Below, piece by piece: positions 16,558 through 23,699 of a stretch of 38,298 bases of DNA. The DNA lies in the NCBI GenBank assembly GCA_913009635.1, contig CAJVXI010000008.1, forward strand, positions 1 through 38,298, read 5' to 3'. A program made the position numbers and the translations under genes. The DNA is from an uncultured bacterium (GTDB lineage: Bacteria > Patescibacteriota > Minisyncoccia > UBA6257 > UBA9933). The notes below the pieces were generated by a model. It was not told the origin of the DNA, searched no databases, and was given only the letters and a program-made list of their open reading frames with translations. The stretch's first letter is position 1. Each line of letters starts with the position of its first letter.

Positions 16558-18263
16558 ATTTCCTTGACTCCTTTTACTCCCTTTAATTTAAGAATTAGTT
16601 TATCAATTTTTTCTTTATTATCTATTTCGCAGCGAATTTTAATAATTGGAAAACGTCCGCGATTTTTTTCTTCAAAATTAGCTGTTGTTTTAGTTATATT
16701 TATACGAGACCGCGAAAAAATAACTGATATATCTTTTAGAAGTCCGGTTCTATCTTCTGCTATTATTTTAAATTCTACTTGACTAGGCCCTTTTCTTATT
16801 AATCTTGTTGATTTGCCTTTTATTGCTAAGCGAATTCTTCTCTTGGCAATAGATGTTTTCACAAAACTAAGCCACGATTCAGATGGTTTTTTGTTTTTCT
16901 GAACTAAAATCTCTACAACATCTCCTGAACGAAGATTATAATCCAATGTAGCTATTTTATCGTTTACTTTTGCGCCAACACATTGATCGCCTATTTCTGA
17001 ATGAATATTATAAGCGAAATCAACTGGAGTAGCGCCGACCGGCAAATCAACCACCTCGCCATGAGGCGTTATGGCAAAAATTCTATCTTTAAAAAAATCA
17101 ACCTTTAAAGAACTGATAAATCCCTCTGAATCAAGATGTTCTTTCTGCCAACTTCTTAATTGTTGAACCCACGCCAATTCTTTTTTTTCAGCAAAAACCG
17201 TTGGAGATTTATCTTTAAGAAAAGTTCTACTTGTTTTAGCTTGATGATAAGCCCAATGAGCTGCAATACCGTTTTCAGCCTCCTCATGCATTTCCATAGT
17301 TCTGATTTGAATTTCAGTCGGCCTGTCATTTAAACAAAATACAACCGTGTGTAAACTACGATAGCCATTCGGCTTTGGTAAAGCAATATAGTCTTTAATT
17401 CGACCGGGTAAAGGAGGCCAGAGATTATGTATAATCCCTAAAACCGCGTAACAATCTTCTATTGTTCTAACAATAATCCTTAAAGCAACTAAGTCGTATA
17501 CCTGGTTTATATCCATATCATGCCTAAGAAGTTTTTTATATAAACTACTCCAGCGCTTGGCTCGAGAATCAATTTTTATTGGCTTAATGCCACCTTCTTC
17601 TATGGCTTTTTTAATTATTGGCTTTACTTTCTCAGCGTATTGATGACGCTCTTCATATTTCTCTTTAATATTCTGAATCAACCACTTGTACTCCTGAGGA
17701 TGAATATAAGGAAAAGCCAAATCTTCAAGTTCTCCGGCGACCACCTGCATCCCCAAACGATAAGCTAGAGGCGCATAAATTTCCGTTGTTTCCAGCGCAA
17801 TTCGTTTTTGTTTATTGGGCAAAATAGCTGACAGCGTCTTCATGTTATGCAACCTGTCAGCCAACTTAATAATAATCACCCGTATGTCTTGGCTTATCGC
17901 TAAAATCATTTTACGAAGATTTTCCGCTTTTTGTTGAGCGCCTCTGTATTTAAAACGGCCTAATTTTGTAACGCCGTCAACCAAAAAAGCGACTTCTTCA
18001 CCAAATTCTTTTTTAATATCGTCAATAGTATACTTGGTGTCTTCTACAACGTCATGAAGTAAAGCAGCAACAACACTTAAAGCATCTAATTTCCATTGCG
18101 CAACTTTTTTAGCTGCTTCAAAAGGATGAACAAAATATGGCTCGCCGGACATTCTTTTTTGACCCTTGTGAGCTTTTTGATTAAAATTATAAGCCCTATT
18201 AATAAGGTCTATATTATTCTTTGAGGAAAACTTTAGTATGTTGGTAATTTCCTTGACATTCAT
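16536..18263 (-). CDS. rsh: Bifunctional (p)ppGpp synthetase/hydrolase (Rsh)
   Basis: A RelA/SpoT homologue of 575 residues with the full long-form layout. The HD hydrolase domain has His46, His70-Asp71 (LLHDVVEDT) and Asp136 (LADRLHN). The synthetase domain has RAKRWSSLYKKL, DLVALRIIV and RIKDYIALPKPNGYRSLHT, then EIQIRT. TGS is ITPHGEVVDLPVGATPVDFA, and a C-terminal ACT domain is FKIIAEDRTGLLKDISVIFS. Both catalytic centres look intact, so it can probably make and degrade the alarmone. ATG 18263 (MNVKEITNIL) is chosen; the frame opens 26 codons earlier, but that piece overlaps the promoter. The DksA-like gene at 28941 could be a functional partner. Confidence 0.95.
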   Translation of the reverse strand: MNVKEITNILKFSSKNNIDLINRAYNFNQKAHKGQKRMSGEPYFVHPFEAAKKVAQWKLDALSVVAALLHDVVEDTKYTIDDIKKEFGEEVAFLVDGVTKLGRFKYRGAQQKAENLRKMILAISQDIRVIIIKLADRLHNMKTLSAILPNKQKRIALETTEIYAPLAYRLGMQVVAGELEDLAFPYIHPQEYKWLIQNIKEKYEERHQYAEKVKPIIKKAIEEGGIKPIKIDSRAKRWSSLYKKLLRHDMDINQVYDLVALRIIVRTIEDCYAVLGIIHNLWPPLPGRIKDYIALPKPNGYRSLHTVVFCLNDRPTEIQIRTMEMHEEAENGIAAHWAYHQAKTSRTFLKDKSPTVFAEKKELAWVQQLRSWQKEHLDSEGFISSLKVDFFKDRIFAITPHGEVVDLPVGATPVDFAYNIHSEIGDQCVGAKVNDKIATLDYNLRSGDVVEILVQKNKKPSESWLSFVKTSIAKRRIRLAIKGKSTRLIRKGPSQVEFKIIAEDRTGLLKDISVIFSRSRINITKTTANFEEKNRGRFPIIKIRCEIDNKEKIDKLILKLKGVKGVKEISYKLVN

Positions 18264-18273
18264 AGTATTACAT

Positions 18274-18279
18274 ATTATA
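18274..18279 (-). promoter_or_regulatory. Predicted -10 box of rsh
   Basis: A perfect TATAAT on the minus strand ends only about 10 bases before the rsh ATG, so the mRNA would have a very short or no leader. A -35 hexamer is weak (TTTAAC at 17 bases). Confidence 0.4.
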
Positions 18280-18312
18280 CTATAATTTATTGAAAAGTTA
18301 AATTTTTGGCTT

Positions 18313-18390
18313 GGGGAACGTAACTCAATTGACCAGAGCACATGATTACGGTCTTGAGATTGAAGGTTTGAGCCCTTCCGTTCCCCGCCA
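18313..18390 (+). tRNA. tRNA-Arg-like (ACG), atypical or degenerate
   Basis: Arms GGGGAACG/CGTTCCCC close a cloverleaf. The T arm is GAAGG-TTTGAGC-CCTTC, close to common tRNA-Arg forms, and the D loop is AATTGACCA. The anticodon stem CATGA/TCTTG has a T-T mismatch and leaves a 6-base loop TTACGG, one base short of a normal loop containing ACG. D-stem pair 10-25 is A-C. The acceptor is effectively 8 bp and is followed by GCCA. It may be a pseudogene or an unusual functional tRNA; the ACG reading is by analogy with tRNA-Arg. Confidence 0.5.
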
Positions 18391-18416
18391 AAAATTCAAT
18401 TCTAAGATTTAGGATT

Positions 18417-18494
18417 GGGGAGGTAGAATTCTAATTCGTTCTGTAAGCTATATTTCACTCTAAACACCCACGCGAACTCACTACCTCTCCACCA
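18417..18494 (+). other. 78-nt segment with acceptor-like arms and ACCA end
   Basis: A 10-bp stem GGGGAGGTAG/CTACCTCTCC (one G-T pair) encloses 54 bases and is followed directly by ACCA. Inside, GAAT/GTTC can form a D-like hairpin, but I find no T arm with a TTCRA loop on either strand. Its length and spacing match the two flanking tRNA-like segments. A decayed tRNA or a tRNA mimic are both possible. Confidence 0.4.
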
Positions 18495-18523
18495 ATCAAT
18501 CAAAAGCACCTTAAAAATAAATT

Positions 18524-18601
18524 CGAGGCGAAGTGTAATTGGTTGCACACTCTATTCTAACCAATAGAGAAGATTCGGTTGCCAACCGAGCGCCTCGACC
18601 A
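18524..18601 (+). tRNA. tRNA-like cloverleaf ending ACCA, identity unclear
   Basis: The stem CGAGGCG/CGCCTCG is followed by ACCA and encloses three hairpins: GTGT/ACAC with D-type loop AATTGGTTGC, CTCTATT/AATAGAG with the 6-base loop CTAACC, and TTCGG/CCGAG with loop TTGCCAA. The last loop is not a T loop; it equals the anticodon loop of common tRNA-Gly(GCC). So the shape is tRNA-like but the parts are in the wrong places. It could be a scrambled tRNA or a tRNA mimic ahead of the small gene at 18633. Confidence 0.35.
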
Positions 18602-18632
18602 ACTTTTGAAAAAAATTTAAAAGGAGGAAAAA

Positions 18633-18866
18633 ATGAAACAAAAAATGGAGTTAGAATTAACGCAGAAGCCTGCTCTTATAATTGATATTATTGATTTACA
18701 GGATACTTCGCTTGGAGCAGCCAGAACAGCTGAAAAACTTATTAAAAAATTCCACAATTTGAAAGAAATCAAGAAAGTAGTAAGCGAACTTGATCTCCCA
18801 ACAGAAATAAAAAATGAAATCATCTGGGCAACAAATTGGATGCTTTCGCCTCCGCCATCAACTTAA
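18633..18866 (+). CDS. Small helical protein of unknown function (77 aa)
   Basis: I recognise no family. A strong SD (AAAAGGAGG, 18620-18628) precedes ATG 18633, and an intrinsic terminator follows the stop, so this is very probably a real gene. The sequence starts MKQKMELELTQKPALIIDII, then a helix GAARTAEKLIKKFHNLKEIK, and ends with WATNWMLSPPPST. There is no signal peptide or membrane helix. It lies after three tRNA-like segments and could share their transcript. Confidence 0.7.
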   Translation: MKQKMELELTQKPALIIDIIDLQDTSLGAARTAEKLIKKFHNLKEIKKVVSELDLPTEIKNEIIWATNWMLSPPPST

Positions 18867-18880
18867 AGCTTCTTTTATAA

Positions 18881-18922
18881 ATCGGGCTGCGCATTTCACG
18901 CAACCCGATTTTTTATTTTTTT
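18881..18922. terminator. Intrinsic terminator after the 77-aa gene
   Basis: ATCGGGCTGCG pairs with CGCAACCCGAT around CATTTCA, followed by TTTTTTATTTTTTT. The T tract runs into the 3' end of topA on the opposite strand; on the minus strand the tail is A/T-rich but lacks a clean T run. Confidence 0.8.
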
Positions 18923-21225
18923 AATTTATGCGGATTATGTTTTAAGCAAGATTTATTTGAACATCTTTTAGGTATAGTTTTAGTGCCTTCCATTAATAAC
19001 GAACCACAAATGTCACAAATTTCCCCTGTTGGTCTTGCTTTTATCGCGAAAACACATTTAGGATAATTTGAGCAGCTGAAAAACGGACCAAATTTACCGC
19101 GACGTTCAACAATTTCTCCATGTTTATCTCCCTTCGGAAGATCTCCCGCAGAGAGACATTCTGGGCAAGCAACGCCGGTTTTTGCCTTGGCCTCTTCTTC
19201 CGCGGTTTTTTTGATAAATTTACACTTAGGGTAATTACTGCAAAAGATAAATTTTCCAAAACGGCCTTCACGCTCTAGAAGCTTGCCTGCCTGCCGGCCA
19301 GGCAGACCTGTTTGACCCGCCGTTGACAAAGCTACGCATTGGGGACAAATTTCGCCGATTTCTTTTGGTCCCTCTATTTCTGAACCGTCCATTTTTCTGG
19401 AGCCGGCGCATTTCGGAAATTCTTTGCAGCTTAAAAATTTTCCAGTTTTTGATAATTTAATAATCATCGGTCCACCGCATTTTGGACATTTAAACTCTTC
19501 TCCGGCTTCCCCAAGATTTGTTATTTTTTCTATTTTCTCTTTTGACTTGACTGCTTTGGCAAACGGAATATAAAAATTTTTCAGCATCTCTTCATATTTT
19601 CTTTTACCCTCAGCAATTTCATCAAGCTCATTCTCCATTTCCGCGGTAAAAGAATCGCTGATATATTGGCTAAAATTAGTTTCAAGAAACGTACTTACTA
19701 CTTCACCGGTATCAGTTGGAAAAAGAGTTCTTCCGTTTTTCTCAACATAACCTCGATCAATAATTGTTTTTATTATTGAAGCATATGTGCTCGGCCTTCC
19801 AATTTCACGTTTTTCCAGCTCTTTCACTAAGCTGGCTTCTGTATATCTTGCGGACGGTTCAGTTTGCTTGCCATGGCTTTCAATATTATTTAATTTTATT
19901 GTTTCTCCTTCTGATAATTTGGGAATTTGAACCTCATTTCCTTGCGCTCCAACATCAGCCAAAAGCCATCCTGGAAAAACAGTTATACTGCCGACTGTTG
20001 AAAAATTCGGCATCACCACAGACTTATGCGGACTAAACACTGACTTATACGGACTGTTTTCTGTATTAGTCCGCGTTTTGTCTGTATTTGTCCGCGTAAT
20101 GATGTTAGCGGACACTTTTGTTTTTAACATTCTGGCATCAGCCATTTGAGAAGCGATAGCGCGCGCCCAAATCAATTTATAAAGTTTTTTCTGTTCATCA
20201 GTCGCGCCCGCTGTTTTTTTACCGGCACTAGTAGGACGTATCGCTTCATGCGCTTCCTGCGCGCTTTTGCTTTTTGTTTTATACACTCGCGGCTCCAAAT
20301 ATTCTTTACCGTAGCTTTTTTCTATTTCTTTATAAATCATAGATAGCGCCTCTTTGCTTATATTTACGCTGTCAGTTCTCGTATAAGTAATAAGTCCTTG
20401 CTCATATAGTTTTTGGGCGACTGACATTGTTCTTGAAGGAGAAAAACCCAGCCGTGAGCTTGCGGTTTGTTGAAGAGTGGAAGTGATAAAAGGAGCGTAA
20501 GGCAATCTTTTTGCTTTGCTTTGTTTTATATTAATTATTTTCCATGAATTAGCTCTCCCTGCTTCAATAATTCGCTGTGTTTCTTTTTCGTCTTTTGGCT
20601 GAACACCGCAAGTCAAAATAATTTTATCTTTTCTTTCGGTTTCAAATTCTCCGGAAATTACCCAGTAATTTTCCGGTATAAAATTCTTTATTTCCCGTTC
20701 GCGCTCCATTATTATACGGAGCGCCGGAGATTGTACGCGTCCGGCTGACAATCCGTAGCGGACTTTTTTCCAAATAAGCCCGCTTAAATCATAGCCAACA
20801 AGACGATCAAGAACGCGCCTGGATTCCTGAGCTTTACGCAGATTTTCATCAATATTCCTAGGATGTTCTATGGCATCTTTTATGGCAGTTTCCGTTATCT
20901 CATGGAAAACAACTCTCTTCGGTTTTTTGAGACCGCATGCTTCTTTTATGTGCCATGCAATCGCTTCACCTTCACGGTCAGGGTCGGTCGCAAGTATAAC
21001 TTCATCGGCTTTTTGAGACAACTTTTTTATTTCCGCAACCACCTTTTCTTTTCCTTTTGATATTTCGTAATAAGGAATAAATCCTCCGGGGATATCAATG
21101 GCTTTTTTATTACTTTTCGGCAAATCACGTACGTGGCCAACCGTTGCAAAAATCTCATACTTTTTTCCAAGAAATTTTTTTATGGTTTTTGCTTTTGTTG
21201 GGCTCTCCACTAGAATTAATTTCAT
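18913..21225 (-). CDS. topA: DNA topoisomerase I (type IA)
   Basis: A 770-residue enzyme that relaxes negative supercoils. The TOPRIM domain begins MKLILVESPTKAKTIKKFLG and contains the acidic DPDREGEAIAWHI. The active-site segment GLITYTRTDS has the catalytic Tyr near residue 281. Other marks are SAGRVQSPALRIIMERE and EIGRPSTYASIIKTI. Four C-terminal zinc-ribbon modules follow (FKCPKCGGPM...CKEFPKC, CPQC...CSNYPKC, CPECL...CSNYPKC and CDICG...CSNKSC). Two palindromes are translated in frame: one at about residues 377-403 in a strand loop, one in the second zinc ribbon. It lies directly behind dprA, a common order. Confidence 0.95.
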   Translation of the reverse strand: MKLILVESPTKAKTIKKFLGKKYEIFATVGHVRDLPKSNKKAIDIPGGFIPYYEISKGKEKVVAEIKKLSQKADEVILATDPDREGEAIAWHIKEACGLKKPKRVVFHEITETAIKDAIEHPRNIDENLRKAQESRRVLDRLVGYDLSGLIWKKVRYGLSAGRVQSPALRIIMEREREIKNFIPENYWVISGEFETERKDKIILTCGVQPKDEKETQRIIEAGRANSWKIINIKQSKAKRLPYAPFITSTLQQTASSRLGFSPSRTMSVAQKLYEQGLITYTRTDSVNISKEALSMIYKEIEKSYGKEYLEPRVYKTKSKSAQEAHEAIRPTSAGKKTAGATDEQKKLYKLIWARAIASQMADARMLKTKVSANIITRTNTDKTRTNTENSPYKSVFSPHKSVVMPNFSTVGSITVFPGWLLADVGAQGNEVQIPKLSEGETIKLNNIESHGKQTEPSARYTEASLVKELEKREIGRPSTYASIIKTIIDRGYVEKNGRTLFPTDTGEVVSTFLETNFSQYISDSFTAEMENELDEIAEGKRKYEEMLKNFYIPFAKAVKSKEKIEKITNLGEAGEEFKCPKCGGPMIIKLSKTGKFLSCKEFPKCAGSRKMDGSEIEGPKEIGEICPQCVALSTAGQTGLPGRQAGKLLEREGRFGKFIFCSNYPKCKFIKKTAEEEAKAKTGVACPECLSAGDLPKGDKHGEIVERRGKFGPFFSCSNYPKCVFAIKARPTGEICDICGSLLMEGTKTIPKRCSNKSCLKHNPHKLKK
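19283..19330. repeat. In-frame palindrome in a topA zinc ribbon
   Basis: CTGCCTGCCGG and CCAGGCAG form a GC-rich palindrome coding for AGQTGLPGRQAG, between the CPQC and CSNYPKC halves of the second zinc ribbon. The neighbouring ribbons have far shorter connections. The CAGGCAG word is shared with palindromes at 4216-4251 and 23046-23193. Confidence 0.65.
20018..20097. repeat. In-frame double palindrome in topA
   Basis: Two units CAGACTTATGCGGACT and CTGACTTATACGGACT are followed by two reverse-complement units TCTGTATTAGTCCGCG and TCTGTATTTGTCCGCG, so a tandem dimer faces its inverted copy. The minus strand encodes RTNTDKTRTNTENSPYKSV and a little beyond. Similar words occur between yraN and the 66-aa gene near 27494-27512. 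Confidence 0.75.
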
Positions 21226-21264
21226 GATAATTTATTTAGAAATTAAAAATTAGAAATTAGAAAT
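21226..21264. repeat. Heptamer array between dprA and topA
   Basis: AAATTAG units at a 7-base period fill most of this short spacer. A related 8-base array (GTTTTTCA twice, GTTTTTAA twice) lies inside dprA at about 21459-21491, translated as part of its Lys/Leu-rich linker. Confidence 0.6.
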
Positions 21265-22221
21265 TTATATTGTATATCCTCTCTCTGTTTCTTTAATAAT
21301 ATTATTGATAACCAATAATGCAATTGATTGATTAACTATTTGCGGTTCAAGTTTAGTCAGTTTAATAATTTTGTCAACATCAAGAGCTATACCCGCTTCT
21401 TGAATCACTTTATGAATAATTAATTGATTTTCATCTGTAATGTTTAATTTTTTATTGTTTTTCAGTTTTTCAGTTTTTAAGTTTTTAAGTTCTAACCCTA
21501 GGTCTTCCAAAATATCTTCTATCGAAGAAACCAACCGCGCGCCATCTCTAATTAATTGATGAGAGCCACGAAAATTTGGATGACCAACTGGTCCTGGAAT
21601 TACAAAAACTTCCCGACCCTGTTCAGCTGCTAAACGAGCAGTTACTAAAGCGCCTGAGCGTTCCGGTGCTTCAATAACAATCGTGGCGATACTCAAACCG
21701 CTGACAATTCTATTACGCTCCAAAAACCGATAAGGCAAGCTCTGAGTTTTTGGCGGATATTCTGAAATAATTGCCCCATTAAATTCTAGAATTTTCTTAG
21801 CTAAATTCTCATTTTGGCGTGGATAAATTTCGTCAATCCCATTGCCCAAAACCGCGATAGTTTGACTATTAGCTGCCACAGCGCCTTCGTGAGCAGCCGT
21901 ATCAATTCCCATAGCCAAACCGCTAACAATAATTACGCCAGCTTCACAAAGCGACTTTGCTAATTGTTTTGCAATTAAACAGCCACTACTAGTGGCTTTT
22001 CTGGTGCCAACAATAGCAATTTTAGGTCCACCAGTTGACTGCCCTTGGCAAGGTGAATCATCAGGTAAGTTTCCTAAAGTATAAATTTCTGCTGGCGCTG
22101 AAGATATTTCTTTTAATAGAAAAGGAAATTTTGGATTATCATGTGAAAGCAATTCAATGGTTCGACCTTGCTCACCATTAGTCCTGAGCCAAGCCGAAAG
22201 ATTGATGTCTTTAGATTTCAT
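21265..22221 (-). CDS. dprA: DNA processing protein DprA
   Basis: A 318-residue DprA, which loads RecA on incoming single-stranded DNA during transformation. The Rossmann-like domain shows KIAIVGTRKATSSGCLIAKQ, VSGLAMGIDTAAHEGAV, TIAVLGNGIDEIYPRQN, ISEYPP, PYRFLERNRIVSGLS and GREVFVIPGPVGHPNFRGSH, all typical. A C-terminal winged-helix domain follows a Lys/Leu-rich linker. The N-terminal SAM-like domain is very short or missing. A 12-residue stretch, DDSPCQGQSTGG, just before KIAIVG is unusual, and its DNA has a small CCTTGCCAAGG palindrome. DprA, with YifB/ComM at 29424, hints at natural competence. Confidence 0.92.
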   Translation of the reverse strand: MKSKDINLSAWLRTNGEQGRTIELLSHDNPKFPFLLKEISSAPAEIYTLGNLPDDSPCQGQSTGGPKIAIVGTRKATSSGCLIAKQLAKSLCEAGVIIVSGLAMGIDTAAHEGAVAANSQTIAVLGNGIDEIYPRQNENLAKKILEFNGAIISEYPPKTQSLPYRFLERNRIVSGLSIATIVIEAPERSGALVTARLAAEQGREVFVIPGPVGHPNFRGSHQLIRDGARLVSSIEDILEDLGLELKNLKTEKLKNNKKLNITDENQLIIHKVIQEAGIALDVDKIIKLTKLEPQIVNQSIALLVINNIIKETERGYTI

Positions 22222-22294
22222 AATAGTTATTATATAATAATATTAACAAATCGCTAATTGCGGAATGCAAATTGATTATTAAATTTTTTTATTT

Positions 22295-22810
22295 ATGACG
22301 TTCAGAAAAAAAATATTGCTTAATATTGGAATTAGTTTCGGTATTGTTGTGCTTTTGGGTGTGGCTTTATTTTTTTTAAGCTCAATAGTTGAAGATAAAG
22401 CAGAACAAATTAGAAAAGCAAAAGAAGAATTAAGTTTTCGCAGCCAAGTGTCAGAATCCATAGCATTACTACGTAATGAATCAGGACAAGTTGAACCATA
22501 TTTAGACGACTTAGAAAATATACTAATCACCAAAGATAACTTAGTAAACTTTTCTCAAGACCTAAAAACAATTGCCCAACAAAATCAAATTAGCTTAAAT
22601 CTTTCTTTTGGCACTGAAACCCCTAAAACAGAGAATGAATTAGGCAAAATAAATTTTACAATAACAATTGACGGAGATTTTGATAATTTAATAAAATTCC
22701 TCAAAGACCTTGAAAATAGTAAATATTTTGTTAAATTAGATAAATTAGACCTAACCAAGAAAGGTGGTGGTTTAAAAATTATATTAAAAGGAGTAATTTT
22801 TTACTTTTAA
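22295..22810 (+). CDS. PilO-like type IV pilus assembly protein
   Basis: A 171-residue protein with one N-terminal membrane helix (about residues 9-30), a short coiled coil (EDKAEQIRKAKEELSFRSQV) and a C-terminal ferredoxin-like part with NLSFGTETPK and KINFTITIDGDFDNLIKFLK. This layout, helix-coiled coil-ferredoxin fold, matches PilO/PilN-type inner-membrane proteins that align the type IV pilus motor. The phrase DGDFDNLIKFLKDLENS is characteristic of PilO. Pilus ATPase and pilin genes are not in the window. It is divergent from dprA and followed after 21 bases by a small membrane protein. Confidence 0.7.
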   Translation: MTFRKKILLNIGISFGIVVLLGVALFFLSSIVEDKAEQIRKAKEELSFRSQVSESIALLRNESGQVEPYLDDLENILITKDNLVNFSQDLKTIAQQNQISLNLSFGTETPKTENELGKINFTITIDGDFDNLIKFLKDLENSKYFVKLDKLDLTKKGGGLKIILKGVIFYF

Positions 22811-22831
22811 AGGAATTGATCTAAATTTTGT

Positions 22832-23038
22832 ATGCATATTAATTTCAAAAAAAAGCAGGAGTGGATATTTATAATAAGTGGAGTTTTAGTGCTACTGGCA
22901 ATTATCGCCTTTTTTATGTATTCTATTAACTTCCTTGTTAGAAATCTCAATTCAGCCCTTAGCGCTGACTCCATAAAAAAAACGCCTATTACCAGATTTA
23001 ACATAGAAGGACTGAAGAAATTAGGAATAATGGAGTGA
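22832..23038 (+). CDS. Small single-span membrane protein (68 aa)
   Basis: One strong membrane helix (about residues 11-33, FIISGVLVLLAIIAFFMYSI) after a basic N-terminus, MHINFKKKQEW, and a 35-residue extracytoplasmic tail ending NIEGLKKLGIME. It starts 21 bases after the PilO-like gene in the same direction and probably shares its transcript, so a role in the same pilus-type apparatus is possible. No SD is seen. I do not recognise a family. Confidence 0.6.
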   Translation: MHINFKKKQEWIFIISGVLVLLAIIAFFMYSINFLVRNLNSALSADSIKKTPITRFNIEGLKKLGIME

Positions 23039-23045
23039 AAAATAA

Positions 23046-23193
23046 GGCTCTACCTACCTGTCTGACGGAACCGGCTGTCCGCCGACTCCAGCGGTCGACG
23101 GCAGCCTTGACTCTCGCTCCGACGGCTCTCGCTTTACTCAAGACCAAGCCCGTCGAAGCTCCGAGACATTCCGCACGATAGGCAGGTAGAGCC
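23046..23193. repeat. GC-rich long palindrome before tRNA-Ile
   Basis: GGCTCTACCTACCTGTC at the left end pairs with GATAGGCAGGTAGAGCC at the right end (about 15 of 17). The interior is much richer in G+C than the surroundings and holds further inverted words, such as CTGTCCGCCGA/TCGACGGCAG. No coding frame in it looks real. It could be a mobile palindrome or a terminator for the pilus genes. Confidence 0.65.
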
Positions 23194-23215
23194 AATAAAA
23201 TAAAAGGTTAAATAT

Positions 23216-23287
23216 GGGTGTGTAGCTCAGTGGCAGAGCACAGTCCTGATAAGACTGGGGTCGGAGGTTCGATCCCTCCCACACCCA
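23216..23287 (+). tRNA. tRNA-Ile (anticodon GAT)
   Basis: The acceptor is GGGTGTG/CACACCC with discriminator A, the D arm GCTC/GAGC, the anticodon stem CAGTC/GACTG with loop CTGATAA (anticodon GAT), and the T arm GGAGG-TTCGATC-CCTCC. It is 72 nt with no encoded CCA. It sits right at the left edge of the repeat-bounded cassette. Confidence 0.93.
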
Positions 23288-23400
23288 CTCATAAAGGCGA
23301 AGTAAGACACGGTAAGATAGAGGTTGTAAGTTCGATTCCTACCGCACGCACACTGTAAAGTAAATAAACGGCTCACATGCCGTGTGAGCCGTTTATTTTA
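23286..23400 (+). repeat. Left 115-bp direct repeat with a tRNA 3' end
   Basis: It starts with the last bases of tRNA-Ile (CACTC), then AAGGCGAAGT, then a tRNA T arm and acceptor 3' strand (TTCGATTCCTACCGCACGCA), then copy 2 of the AACGGCTCAC/GTGAGCCGTT palindrome (23362-23399). The copy at 26535-26649 differs at about ten positions. No matching 5' acceptor strand exists upstream, so it is a tRNA fragment, not a gene. Confidence 0.85.
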
Positions 23401-23620
23401 CTGGTGGAATTATATAATCTTGCTCGAACTTATTTTATCAAAAATGCGAACTGATGTCTTACGCACCACGCACGTGGTGGTTCGAAACGAAATCGTACGC
23501 TCTCGCCCCGTCGCCCGCCTCCCTGCCTGCGCCGAGACTTCGGTAGGTAGGCACTAACGCTACGGAGGTAACCTCGCAGGCAAAAAGTTTCCTCCCCTCA
23601 AACTCCCATCCACTTTTTGC

Positions 23621-23659
23621 CCGCTCGCCAAGAGGAAAAATCAAATAGATTGACGGGAT
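23621..23659 (+). repeat. Left 39-bp inverted repeat
   Basis: It begins CCGCTCGCCAAGAGG and ends AGATTGACGGGAT, and is an exact reverse complement of 26381-26419. It contains TTGACG (23650-23655), pointing inward toward the S51-like gene, but no good -10 box follows at 16-18 bases. Confidence 0.9.
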
Positions 23660-23699
23660 AATTTACAGTAACTTTCAATAATAATATTGTAACGTTATA

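Noticed and set aside
18313-18601. A single tmRNA or split tmRNA
   Set aside because: No tag-like reading frame ending in ALAA-type codons, no consensus GGTTCRA T arm near the 3' end, and three separate CCA ends.
22019-22065. In-frame palindrome insertion in dprA before KIAIVG
   Set aside because: Only a short CCTTGCCAAGG core is symmetric; not enough to claim an element, though the extra residues are unusual.
23459-23644. Minus-strand frame in the GC-rich left arm of the cassette
   Set aside because: Made of palindromes and part of the inverted repeat; no start signal.
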